Shown: positions 21,057-28,527 of the stretch, in pieces
Numbering within the stretch: position 1 is the first letter of the stretch
Layout: every line of letters begins with the position of its first letter
IMG/VR virus record: IMGVR_UViG_3300003322_000609
Location: 1 to 28,527 of that record
Direction: 5' to 3' (one strand)
Source of the DNA: a virus
DNA length: 28,527 nucleotides
Position numbers and translations under genes: made by a program
Notes under the pieces: model-generated
Database searches by the model: none
Told to the model about the DNA's origin: nothing
The model's input: the letters and a program-made list of their open reading frames with translations, nothing else

Positions 21057-22112
21057 TTACGCTACGACTTCGCCTACGTAGAAGGCATCGGTTTGATTCG
21101 GAATCACCAAAGGTCTGGAGTAGATTTGAATCCACTGAACATTTGGATCTTTGCTAGTGTATTGGTATGGAGCGTATTGGTTTCGGAATATTCTTCCTTC
21201 CAATACGTTTGCCCCATATGCAACTTGAGTCTGAGCCTTAGAGGATCCAAGTAGAACTTTTTTGGATGGAACCATTGCAACTTGAGTCGATCCAGTTTCA
21301 GTTCCAGGAGTTTTATACCATTCCGCATAGGAACGAATGTAAACGCCCTCTATGAATCCGTAAGTAATAACTCCCATATCTTGAAGACGGAAATCTGCTT
21401 CTACGGCGCCGAGACTAAACCTCCAAAGATCAAGCTGTCTTCTCACTTCCTCATTCGCTAAGAAAGCGTTAAGGGCATCTTGACCGAGAAGCATCTCATC
21501 CGGAACGATTCCACACAGCTTGGATACGGCCAGTTTCTTCTCTCTAATAAACTGGATCGGGTCTGAACCGGATGCATCAAAGGCAAATCCTTCTCCGGAA
21601 ACAGCGGCGTAATTCTGGATCAGAGATGCGTCTCTGCCGAAGGAAATGCTATCAAGAGCGTTCCCTTCATCATCCCAAACAGTTACCGTATCGGTAAACA
21701 ATGCCTGAGAAGCCTGTATTTCAACCGCTCTCTGAATGGCATCAACCAAAGTTTTTTGATCTTTAGCTAAAAGCTGGGCTGCTCTTTGCTCTGGAGAAAT
21801 CGGGTCAAAAACATTTTCTCCCGGCATCCTGATGAACATATCGGCGGAAGTAGTCGGGATCTTAGGCTTTAACTGAGGAGGCGTATACTCTCGAGTAACG
21901 TATCCGGTTCTCGCCATTATCTGCCCTTCTGCCAAAGGCTTCACATAGGCTGCCGTTCTACGCTCTCCGCGAACTATATCAACAGATACAGTCTCCGTTG
22001 GATACGTTTCCGCCCTAGGAAAAAACTTACTAGTCAGGAATGTTCTTGGCTCTAGTAGCTCCATCAAAGGAGCCATGAGCGACTTGACGTTTAAGTAAAA
22101 ATTATCTGCCAT
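21057..22112 (-). CDS. Major capsid protein (gpE-like)
   Basis: A 351-residue protein, close to lambda gpE (341). It has the E-family layout: PLMELLEPRTFLTSKFFPRA, ETVSVDIVRGERRTAAYVKP, then GYVTREYTPPQLKPKIPTTS, followed by the helical spine QLLAKDQKTLVDAIQRAVEI and C-terminal strands with ...WIQIYSRPLVIPNQ. It forms the HK97-fold shell. The gene is preceded by AAGGAA, follows the decoration gene by 12 bases and ends at a terminator. Confidence 0.9.
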   Translation of the reverse strand: MADNFYLNVKSLMAPLMELLEPRTFLTSKFFPRAETYPTETVSVDIVRGERRTAAYVKPLAEGQIMARTGYVTREYTPPQLKPKIPTTSADMFIRMPGENVFDPISPEQRAAQLLAKDQKTLVDAIQRAVEIQASQALFTDTVTVWDDEGNALDSISFGRDASLIQNYAAVSGEGFAFDASGSDPIQFIREKKLAVSKLCGIVPDEMLLGQDALNAFLANEEVRRQLDLWRFSLGAVEADFRLQDMGVITYGFIEGVYIRSYAEWYKTPGTETGSTQVAMVPSKKVLLGSSKAQTQVAYGANVLEGRIFRNQYAPYQYTSKDPNVQWIQIYSRPLVIPNQTDAFYVGEVVA

Positions 22113-22123
22113 TTATTTATTCC

Positions 22124-22516
22124 TTAGGTTGCAGCTTGCTTAGTTTCGGCGCCTTGGATTCCTTTCAAGAGGATTCCGATATCTCGGAAACCAGAATAGA
22201 AGTCTTCCCATGTATCGCCTGATTTGGTGAAAATGATTTCATCTCTATTGAAAGATCCGGTTGTCCAGATTGATACGATGATATCTCCCCCTGACGCATC
22301 CCCATCCTCAAACAGAATTCCGAATGGTGTATCGGTTCCGTTGGAGCCTCCTGACTGAAGAGCAACCAATTTATTCGTAGAAGTATTCAACGCAACTGCG
22401 GTGAATTTTCCTAAGTTCTGTCCGTTTGTCAGAGTGAAATTATCACTTGTAATCGGAAAATCTCCCGAAAGAATATTATCGTAGTTTGTTGCTGCTACTG
22501 GATTCTCTGTAGACAT
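22124..22516 (-). CDS. Head decoration protein (gpD-like)
   Basis: A 130-residue protein with a polar N-terminus and the gpD barrel pattern: ILSGDFPITSDNFTLTNGQN, then GKFTAVALNTSTNKLVALQ, TPFGILFEDGDASGGDIIVS and SFNRDEIIF. Lambda gpD (110 residues) sits on three-fold points of the shell and stabilises it against internal pressure. It has a strong ribosome binding site (AAGGAAGGAA) and a one-base TAATG overlap with the protease gene. The last 30 residues (FRDIGILLKG...) pack against the shell in this family. Confidence 0.85.
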   Translation of the reverse strand: MSTENPVAATNYDNILSGDFPITSDNFTLTNGQNLGKFTAVALNTSTNKLVALQSGGSNGTDTPFGILFEDGDASGGDIIVSIWTTGSFNRDEIIFTKSGDTWEDFYSGFRDIGILLKGIQGAETKQAAT

Positions 22517-23058
22517 TATTTCCTTCCTTTCGGAGTGACCAAATCCTTAGCCGCTTCTCTTGCTAACTTTTGGAAATTCTCCTCTTTGCTCTTCATCTGG
22601 CCCTTATCTTGTGCCGTGTTGTTCAATTCTGGAACCGCTTCCTTATCTTCTGCGAATTGCTTGGAAGTTTCCTCACGTTTACCTGCCTTTGCAGACAGAA
22701 GCGCCTCGGCAAATTCTCCCTTTGATTTCAAGCTGGAATATTTTGAATCATAGCAAAGCTTGGAGTATCCCGGATTTTTTGCAGAAATATCATCGATAGA
22801 TTTGCATCTATCATTTTCTGATTTAGCGCCTTTGGCAATTGCTAGCTTTATTAGGCTTGGATATTTAGCAGAAAGAGAATTCAAGGTTTCTCCTTTCTCC
22901 TTCATTTCCTCATCAGGAGTATCCTCTCCGGCCTCATTATCAACAGGAGTTTCAGGGTCCTGGTTCTCTGTCGCATCATCCGGAGGAGTTTCCCCTGGAG
23001 CGGCATCGTCTGGAGTGGCGTCTTCGGCCCTTCCTCTGAAGAAAGCGGATAGCTTCAT
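22516..23058 (-). CDS. Nested scaffold-like product (Nu3 equivalent)
   Basis: Within the protease gene, ATG 23058 is preceded at seven bases by AAGGA and opens the same frame as the C-terminal part. The product of 180 residues starts MKLSAFFRGRAEDATPDDAA, has an acidic Pro/Glu/Asp-rich linker, then a charged helical region (SAKYPSLIKLAIAKGAKSE, REETSKQFAEDKEAVPELNN) and ends in LVTPKGRK. In lambda the scaffold Nu3 is made from an in-frame internal start in gene C in just this place. Seen: the internal ATG and the ribosome binding site; function by analogy. Confidence 0.55.
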   Translation of the reverse strand: MKLSAFFRGRAEDATPDDAAPGETPPDDATENQDPETPVDNEAGEDTPDEEMKEKGETLNSLSAKYPSLIKLAIAKGAKSENDRCKSIDDISAKNPGYSKLCYDSKYSSLKSKGEFAEALLSAKAGKREETSKQFAEDKEAVPELNNTAQDKGQMKSKEENFQKLAREAAKDLVTPKGRK

Positions 23059-23862
23059 GTCCTCATCCTTTTCCAAAAATTGCAAAGTTTCCTCAAAGTC
23101 AGCCACTGCATCTATCATTCCCGCATCCAGAGATTGGTTTGCTAAGAATGTATTACCTTGTCCGAAATCTGATATAACCTTTTCCGCAGTTGTCCTACGA
23201 TAGATCGCCAACTTATCAATAAAAATTTCTGCCAACTGATCTATGTGGATTTGGATCTGGCTCTTTCCTTCTTCCGTTTTTGGATCCGGATTTTTCTTCG
23301 GAGACTGTGAGGATCGAAATATTAATTCTTGAACGCCTGCATTCTCAAGCATTTTTGAAATATCATAAATACATCCGTAAACTCCGACAGATCCTATACT
23401 AGCGGCTTCTTGAGCAAAGATCATATCGCAAGCGGCCCCAATCCAATATCCGGCCGATGCCATCAGAGAGGACGCGTAAGAATATATCGGCTTAGGATAT
23501 TTATAAATCATATCCGCAAGTTCAGGGGTACCGTCCACTTCTCCGCCTGGAGAGTTTATATAAAGGAGAACTTTCTTGACCGAAATATCATTCGCAGCTT
23601 TATCTAGAAGGGCGGCTATATCCTCACAACAAACGCCTCCACTCCACCACATTTCGAAACAATTGTATCGGAAAATAGGGCCTTCGATCCGTATTACCGC
23701 GATGCTTCCCATTACGGAATAAAGATATGATGCTTCCCATGATTCGGATCTTCCGAGTAATAGCGCTGTCTCGGCTGCGTTTAACTCTTTTTGATTGAGT
23801 AGCGTTTGCATTTCCTCAATCTTAAGAGCGTATGGCTTATTGCTCTTTATTATTGCCGCCAT
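22516..23862 (-). CDS. S49 head maturation protease (gpC-like) with scaffold domain
   Basis: Of three possible ATGs, 23862 is chosen because GGAGGG lies five bases before it. The 448-residue product has the S49/ClpP-crotonase protease core in its first 265 residues: SVMGSIAVIRIEGPIF, LLYINSPGGEVDG and SLMASAGYWIGAACD, with nucleophile Ser136; Lys189 or Lys190 in SPKKNPD is the likely partner. It cleaves the portal, scaffold and itself during head assembly. Residues ~269-448 are acidic and helical and probably act as scaffold, with an internal start of their own. It overlaps the portal gene. Confidence 0.9.
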   Translation of the reverse strand: MAAIIKSNKPYALKIEEMQTLLNQKELNAAETALLLGRSESWEASYLYSVMGSIAVIRIEGPIFRYNCFEMWWSGGVCCEDIAALLDKAANDISVKKVLLYINSPGGEVDGTPELADMIYKYPKPIYSYASSLMASAGYWIGAACDMIFAQEAASIGSVGVYGCIYDISKMLENAGVQELIFRSSQSPKKNPDPKTEEGKSQIQIHIDQLAEIFIDKLAIYRRTTAEKVISDFGQGNTFLANQSLDAGMIDAVADFEETLQFLEKDEDMKLSAFFRGRAEDATPDDAAPGETPPDDATENQDPETPVDNEAGEDTPDEEMKEKGETLNSLSAKYPSLIKLAIAKGAKSENDRCKSIDDISAKNPGYSKLCYDSKYSSLKSKGEFAEALLSAKAGKREETSKQFAEDKEAVPELNNTAQDKGQMKSKEENFQKLAREAAKDLVTPKGRK

Positions 23863-25426
23863 CTTGCCCTCCATCATTAAAATTAAATGTCATTTGATTT
23901 CCCGTCTCGAATCCGGCCTCTCTCATGAGTTGCCTTTCTTTTTTGATCCTTGGATAATTCTTCTCAAAATCTCCTCCAAGTTCGGCTGTCTCTTTTGCCA
24001 ATGTGGATAAGCCATTGTCTATGCGAGCTATTGCGGACGCTGTTTCACGAGCCGGATCTATTTGGCCTTGCGGGTCACCTACCCAAACGGTCTGGCAATA
24101 TGCGTCCCTAATTTCCTCGTCTTCGATAAATCCTGGAAGATCAATCTCTCCACTTAGGACAACCTCTAATAACCATTGTTTAAAAATAGGCTGACAGAAA
24201 CGAGATACGATCCATTCCCTCTCTATCATAAAACTGCGCCATGCTTCTATTCTAGAGGCTTTTGACGCGGTAAAAGATGAATTGAATTTTTTTACCAATA
24301 CTTCGTAAGGGATGCCGGTTGCCATTCCGGCAATAGTCAACTGACTAGATACAAACGATTCAAATGCAGTATAAGGTCTTTTTGGATCAAAGGCTCCGAT
24401 GTCTTCCCCTGGCTCAAGTATATGGATGAGTCCGGGCTCTAACCAGTATTGTTTATCACTTCGATTATCTCGAACATCAACTCCGGCATCAGAGCGATCA
24501 CTTTTTATAAATCCGGTAAATGCGGCAGAAACTACGGCCGCTGTAAGCTCCGCTTTGTCGTATCGATCTAACTGCTTAATGTTTTCGTATATGGTCGCAT
24601 GAAAAGGTACACCTCGGGTTTGCCCTGGCCTCTCCTCTTTAAATAAATGAAGTACGTTAGGAAGTCCTAAGTTTCCCCCGAAGGCAGGGATAAATTCCCA
24701 TTCCGTATTCTGGTATAGATAGATCGCTGATGTTTCCATCCAATATCCAGTCGGAGTTCCATAGTCATCTACGGCTATACCATCTTTCAGATTTTTATCT
24801 GATAGGCCGTAATTCGGAGTAGAACACCTATCGGCCTCATGTAGCTGGATTTTAAGCTTATATTTGGATCCTTTTCTGGATACATGATGCAAGGTAGCGA
24901 AACATTCTCCGGATTGCTTGGCAGTAAGATATGCCAGATTGCAAATCTCGTAAAAGTTTTTTGTTCTGCGTATATCACATTCGGGTGATTCGGAATAGTT
25001 TCTCCATTTTCTTTCGATTGTAGATTGAATGGAATCGGCTTCTTCATCCGATAAACCCAGAAATTCGCGATCAATATTGGACTGCATAACAAGCCCTGAG
25101 CCGACCACGTTATCAACGTAAGTGTTTACAATGCCTCTACCAATTCCGCTATTCCGGTATAGATCCCTTCCTCGTTGACGAAGGGTATCCAAATCCATGA
25201 TTATATCGGAATCTGGATCCTGATTGGATACGTACCAATTCTGAAGACTTGTCGGCCTGGAACTTGCGCCAGTATATCCACCGCCGCCGCCGAATTGATT
25301 AGAGACTCGATTTAAACCCGCTTGGATTTGGGTCTTTTTATATTGTAAAGAGAGAAGTTCGTATTCTTTTCTCTCTTTCTCCAATTTCTTATCTAATCGG
25401 TTTTTCTTATTTTCTAATACCGGCAT
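23837..25426 (-). CDS. Portal protein (gpB-like)
   Basis: A 529-residue protein, nearly the same length as lambda gpB (533). Conserved portal words are LRQRGRDLYRNSGIGRGIVN, TYVDNVVGSGL, LTAKQSGECFATLHHVS, KIQLHEADRCSTPN, HLFKEERPGQTRGVPFHATI and GIPYEVLVKKFNSSFTASKA. It forms the ring through which DNA enters and leaves the head and to which the tail attaches. Its start overlaps the end of gpW; AGGAG before the ATG lies in a small inverted repeat. Confidence 0.94.
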   Translation of the reverse strand: MPVLENKKNRLDKKLEKERKEYELLSLQYKKTQIQAGLNRVSNQFGGGGGYTGASSRPTSLQNWYVSNQDPDSDIIMDLDTLRQRGRDLYRNSGIGRGIVNTYVDNVVGSGLVMQSNIDREFLGLSDEEADSIQSTIERKWRNYSESPECDIRRTKNFYEICNLAYLTAKQSGECFATLHHVSRKGSKYKLKIQLHEADRCSTPNYGLSDKNLKDGIAVDDYGTPTGYWMETSAIYLYQNTEWEFIPAFGGNLGLPNVLHLFKEERPGQTRGVPFHATIYENIKQLDRYDKAELTAAVVSAAFTGFIKSDRSDAGVDVRDNRSDKQYWLEPGLIHILEPGEDIGAFDPKRPYTAFESFVSSQLTIAGMATGIPYEVLVKKFNSSFTASKASRIEAWRSFMIEREWIVSRFCQPIFKQWLLEVVLSGEIDLPGFIEDEEIRDAYCQTVWVGDPQGQIDPARETASAIARIDNGLSTLAKETAELGGDFEKNYPRIKKERQLMREAGFETGNQMTFNFNDGGQDGGNNKEQ

Positions 25427-25656
25427 GTAGGAACTCCTACTCGAACGCGCCGAACCGTTCCTTTGAGAACCTCCAATTCTTTTTCGGCGACGTTGAGAAG
25501 ATCTTTTAGAATCTTAACATCTTGTGCAGTAAATGTCCTGGAGTTGCCTCCGCTGTTTATAGTATAAGATTTCTTTTTAAGCGCTGCTAAATATGCGGCC
25601 CTAAGTTCAGTGACTTCTAATTCTTTAACGGCTATTTCGGCGGGTGTGGCTGCCAT
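25414..25656 (-). CDS. Head-tail joining protein gpW-like
   Basis: An 80-residue protein with two helices and a beta hairpin: VTELRAAYLAALKKKS, then SRTFTAQDVKILKDLLNVAE. This aligns well with lambda gpW ([20 protein letters not shown]). gpW stabilises the packaged head and makes the surface for the connector. There is no Shine-Dalgarno sequence before ATG 25656, and a promoter-like sequence places a transcription start at or next to the A of the ATG, so a leaderless message is possible. Confidence 0.85.
   Translation of the reverse strand: MAATPAEIAVKELEVTELRAAYLAALKKKSYTINSGGNSRTFTAQDVKILKDLLNVAEKELEVLKGTVRRVRVGVPTCRY
25427..25440 (-). promoter_or_regulatory. Small hairpin covering the portal ribosome binding site
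   Basis: GTAGG-AGTT-CCTAC directly before the portal ATG contains the AGGAG of its Shine-Dalgarno sequence. The stem is only five pairs and would be opened by ribosomes finishing gpW, whose last codons overlap it. It could couple portal translation to gpW. Confidence 0.3.
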
Positions 25657-25661
25657 GCCAG

Positions 25662-25690
25662 TTTATTTTCAAAATTGGCCAACTTGTCAA
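25662..25690 (-). promoter_or_regulatory. Promoter-like sequence before gpW
   Basis: TTGACA (25690-25685), 17 bases, then AATAAA (25667-25662); the -35 is perfect and the -10 matches at four of six. The motif TTGACAAGTTG is identical to that before the tail tube gene, although the two lie in different codon frames at the ends of unrelated genes. The predicted start falls at the gpW ATG. Confidence 0.35.
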
Positions 25691-27609
25691 GTGAACGACA
25701 TCCCTCTTCCTGTTGTTCTGCCCCTGTTGCCCCCAGTAGATCCTGGAGCATTCGATGAAACTGTTTGCTTTGGAGCGTTCTCGTTTTTCCATATCTCTTC
25801 CCAAGTTTCATCCGTATATCGGTCTAGCTGTAAATATGCAGCAGCGGCCCAGGCGTAAACGAAGGTATCAAGAGCCTCATTCCGTTGCCTGATCTTTTCC
25901 CAATCATATCTATATACACCTCCCTTCGATCTCGTCCTTTTCAATGCTTCCGAGGTAAGCTGAAGATAATATTCATCACCCATTCCTTTTGGAAAATGAA
26001 TATACCCATAAGGATATTCCGAGCCTTGTGCTTTTGGTATTTTTAATCCAGAATATAATTCAGATTTTATTACATTGGTTCCCACCATCCAAACTTTAAC
26101 GCCCGAATAAATACGTTTACCGGCCCTATTCACCTGAGTCGGTTTAGGGGGTTCTAGGACAGTTTGCATTTTATGAGAAGATCCTTTTACCAATATAATT
26201 CTTGGATTCCTATTTATTTGATACCAATCATAGCAAACCGAAACATCATGTCCCCCGGTATCCACGGCCATGACTTTAATTTTTTGATTCCTACCGGCAA
26301 TGACAAAGCTTTCATCCAATATTTTATTGAGATGGTCGTAACTACCCAGGCTAGTCATATCTGCTGGTATTACCCTATAATCTACGACATACTTTTCTCT
26401 ATTCTTAGTCCATAGCAGAATTTGAACTTCGAAACGATCTCCCTGTCTGTCTACCGAAGCTATTAAATATCCCTTTACTGGACATGTTCCTTTTTCGTAA
26501 TCTTCTTCTTTTGCTGGAAGTTTCTCCCAATCCGGAACTTCCAGGTTATCTTCCCATGGCTCTCCTCGGATTGTATTTATATGTGTTTTATATAAAAGAG
26601 GATCTTTATATGATGCCAAGTAATCGTTTACACATTCTTCCCAGGTGAAGAAACCTACCGGTGCGTAATAAGAAGGGAGAAAAATTCCTAAAGCTTTCTT
26701 GTCAGGGCCAGAGTGAACGAGTCTCCATTCACCCCTTTCGAGCATTTTGGTTTTATCATATTCATAATGTTTATGAGAGCAAACCGAACATTTATAGCCT
26801 ACGTCGATTGCTTCTCCAGAATCAGCTATATCGTAAGAAAATCCGTCCCAAATTAAAGTCTGATATTCTCCACATGATAAACATGGTACAAAATAATGAT
26901 GAAGCTGTGATCTACGCACCTCTCTTTCTATCCTGGACTTCCCTTTGATCGTAGGAGTGGAAACCATGAATAGCTTTTTACGAGAACCTTGGGCGTTCAT
27001 CCTTCTGCGGATCAAAGAAATAGGATCGCCCTCTCCATCTACATCATCAGGAAATCCGTCTACTTCATCCAAAAACACATATGGTGCCGGTATTGATCTA
27101 AGGCCAGCCGCCGAATTTGCACCTGTTAGGACTAAGGCTCCATTCGGATATTCCTTCATCAAAAGAGTATTTTTAGTATCTCTTGATTTCTTATCCGAAA
27201 CTAGTTCCCTCAAAGAAGGGCTATCCTCAAATAAAGTGTCCAGACGAAGCTTTGAGTTCTTTTTGAGAGTATCTACTGTCGGCATCACATAAAGAATATT
27301 TGCCGGATAATGCTGCACTACGGTGCCTACGAAATTGTTGCCTGTCTCTGTTCCGCCTACCTGAGTACCTTTCATTTGGCGAACTTCTTGCCATTCAGAT
27401 CCTGGCGTCAGAGCATCCATGATGAATTTAGTAAATGGAACTTTGGAGGTTTTCCATTTCTGATAGAAGGCTGCGCCCCCTTTCGTGCTAAGCCATCTCT
27501 CCCTATCGGCCCATTCAGAAACAGTTATCTGAGGATTAGGCTCAAAACCCTTAATAATGAAGGATGATATTTGACTTACATCAAATTCTTGGAATAGCTC
27601 TTCTGTCAC
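25687..27609 (-). CDS. Terminase large subunit (GpA family)
   Basis: A 640-residue protein, the length of lambda gpA (641). The ATPase half has the Walker-A-like MKGTQVGGTE (79-88), Walker B PYVFLDEVD (Asp181-Glu182) and motif III FMVSTPT. Cys243/246 (CLSCG) and Cys274/277 (CSVC) form a zinc site. The nuclease half has Asp387 (ASVDRQGD) and Asp450 (AVDTGGHD) as metal ligands. It cuts and packages phage DNA. It starts at GTG 27609, overlapping the small-subunit stop (GTGA). Confidence 0.95.
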   Translation of the reverse strand: MTEELFQEFDVSQISSFIIKGFEPNPQITVSEWADRERWLSTKGGAAFYQKWKTSKVPFTKFIMDALTPGSEWQEVRQMKGTQVGGTETGNNFVGTVVQHYPANILYVMPTVDTLKKNSKLRLDTLFEDSPSLRELVSDKKSRDTKNTLLMKEYPNGALVLTGANSAAGLRSIPAPYVFLDEVDGFPDDVDGEGDPISLIRRRMNAQGSRKKLFMVSTPTIKGKSRIEREVRRSQLHHYFVPCLSCGEYQTLIWDGFSYDIADSGEAIDVGYKCSVCSHKHYEYDKTKMLERGEWRLVHSGPDKKALGIFLPSYYAPVGFFTWEECVNDYLASYKDPLLYKTHINTIRGEPWEDNLEVPDWEKLPAKEEDYEKGTCPVKGYLIASVDRQGDRFEVQILLWTKNREKYVVDYRVIPADMTSLGSYDHLNKILDESFVIAGRNQKIKVMAVDTGGHDVSVCYDWYQINRNPRIILVKGSSHKMQTVLEPPKPTQVNRAGKRIYSGVKVWMVGTNVIKSELYSGLKIPKAQGSEYPYGYIHFPKGMGDEYYLQLTSEALKRTRSKGGVYRYDWEKIRQRNEALDTFVYAWAAAAYLQLDRYTDETWEEIWKNENAPKQTVSSNAPGSTGGNRGRTTGRGMSFT

Positions 27610-28169
27610 TTGAAGTCAGGAGGTTGGATATTTGAAAGAACCTTATCAATTTCAGTTCGCAATATACTTCTTATTTCTTTTTGTTTTTTAGATTCCAGTG
27701 AATATGAAAGATCTTCTATTGAACTATAAAGCTGGTCTCTTAGACCCCTAGCTATTGAGAATAAAATCGATTCGGCTAGTTTCTTAGAAACGGTTTCCCC
27801 CCGCTTCTCCTTATATTTTAGAATCTCGGTCCGTGCTTCAAATAGATCTTTTACGTATTTAGATTCGAGCGGGCTGGCGGTTCCGTTCTCCACCTTTGCA
27901 AGACATTTCTTTATAAAATCAGGATCTTCGAATTTATCTGGTTTGGGTCCATTGCTCAGATTGTCTTTATGTTTTTGATAAGCAGCCTTTTTGTTTTGAT
28001 CCCCATTCTGCTCCCATGATATCTTTTGGGATTCGTAATCGATCGATTTATCCTCAAGAGTCTGTATTCTCCCGGTGAGTATTGCCGATGAAATAGCGGC
28101 TGATGATACTCCTAATCTCTTAGCGAACTCTCGCTGACTAATTCCTTTTCTGTTTTTAAAATTTGCCAC
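27606..28169 (-). CDS. Terminase small subunit-like DNA-binding protein
   Basis: A 187-residue protein from GTG 28169. The N-terminus ISQREFAKRLGVSSAAISSA is a helix-turn-helix, followed by a helical middle (KYVKDLFEARTEILKYKEKR) and a C-terminal helix ending in IQPPDFK that should bind the large subunit. This is the design of Nu1-type small terminase subunits. The ribosome binding site is weak. It lies directly before the large subunit with a GTGA overlap, as in lambda. Confidence 0.75.
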   Translation of the reverse strand: MANFKNRKGISQREFAKRLGVSSAAISSAILTGRIQTLEDKSIDYESQKISWEQNGDQNKKAAYQKHKDNLSNGPKPDKFEDPDFIKKCLAKVENGTASPLESKYVKDLFEARTEILKYKEKRGETVSKKLAESILFSIARGLRDQLYSSIEDLSYSLESKKQKEIRSILRTEIDKVLSNIQPPDFK

Positions 28170-28180
28170 ACAGCTTTTCT

Positions 28181-28480
28181 TTATCTATTTTTCCAGGCTT
28201 TACGCATGATCAATTTTTTATCTTCCGGAATAACATATACAGTAAGAAGCCTATTCGCTGGTGAAAAAATATAAACATGCTCTCCATATAAAACAGGAAT
28301 ACCGGATGCCCCATATTTAGGATCATTATGCAACGCGCTGAAATACGCTAACGCCTGTCCGGATAAATCTTTTTCACGCAAACCTAGTTCCAGTGCTTTT
28401 CCGACGAGTTTTTCGAACGCTTGCTTTTTGGAAACGACTCGCTCCCTTCCCCTTCGCCTTGCATGCTCCCCGATTCTCAT
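28181..28480 (-). CDS. Hypothetical protein upstream of terminase (99 aa)
   Basis: A basic protein beginning MRIGEHARRRGRERVVSKKQ, with a helical middle (KLVGKALELGLREKDLSGQA) and a C-terminal strand pair VLYGEHVYIFSPANRLLTVY. A similar ending (hydrophobic VYxF...LLTVYxxP) occurs in small proteins found beside phage packaging genes, but I cannot name the family. ATG 28480 has no clear ribosome binding site. The 47 bases before it are AT-rich with a TTGGCA that might serve as -35, without a clear -10. It ends 12 bases before the terminase start. Confidence 0.6.
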   Translation of the reverse strand: MRIGEHARRRGRERVVSKKQAFEKLVGKALELGLREKDLSGQALAYFSALHNDPKYGASGIPVLYGEHVYIFSPANRLLTVYVIPEDKKLIMRKAWKNR

Positions 28481-28527
28481 AAAATACTTATTGATAATGC
28501 CAAATCAGTAATTCTTGGCCTCTAAAG

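Noticed and set aside
1-28527. Integrase, att sites, tRNA, insertion sequences
   Set aside because: I looked for a tyrosine or serine recombinase, transposase motifs, long direct repeats and cloverleaf sequences on both strands and saw none.

Overview
The window is a late-plus-early block of a temperate siphovirus-type prophage. Every gene I can support lies on the minus strand, so transcription runs from position 28527 toward position 1. The DNA is AT-rich. The lipoprotein signals have loose lipoboxes of the spirochete kind, and the lambda-order head module is combined with a LexA-type regulator; together these suggest a Leptospira-like spirochete host, but that is an inference. No host gene, integrase, tRNA or att site is visible, so the prophage ends must lie outside the window.

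Layout in transcription order. (1) 28480-20162: DNA packaging and head. A small unknown gene is followed by terminase small subunit, GpA-type large terminase, gpW, portal, S49 protease with a nested scaffold-like C-terminus, gpD-type decoration protein, gpE-type major capsid protein, and two head-tail/tail-completion proteins. This is almost exactly the lambda order. A hairpin terminator follows the capsid gene. (2) 20165-19434: a glycosyltransferase-like cargo gene (GT42/DUF115-type) inserted between tail terminator and tail tube. (3) 19393-10304: tail. Tube, a G/GT pair made by a -1 frameshift on a run of nine A residues, tape measure, distal tail protein, tail tip, and two paralogous fibres, one ending in a polyglycine receptor-type domain. 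(4) 10307-8652: lysis. Small membrane proteins, a C39-like cysteine peptidase as candidate endolysin, a two-TM holin candidate, and a protein with the architecture of a unimolecular spanin. A strong rho-independent terminator at 8595-8619 closes this late unit.

(5) 8536-2263: early and recombination genes. RecT annealase with a PD-(D/E)XK exonuclease, a lipoprotein, a coiled-coil protein, and then a string of tiny genes, most joined by ATGA overlaps: zinc-ribbon proteins, ABA-sandwich-like proteins, a Lar-like protein and a MazG-like protein. Two of these loci carry +1 disruptions. (6) 2266-1: a small membrane protein, a LexA DNA-binding domain without its protease, a second winged-helix protein, a membrane protein, a DUF6948-like protein, and the start of a gene encoding an almost pure Gly-X dipeptide repeat that runs off the left edge.

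There is no gene-free stretch longer than about 120 bases once small genes are counted. The points most worth a second look are the Gly-X repeat gene, the u-spanin, the glycosyltransferase-like insertion, the unannotated GT frameshift product, the nested scaffold start, the protease-less LexA, and the repeated promoter-like motif TTGACAAGTTG before gpW and the tail tube.
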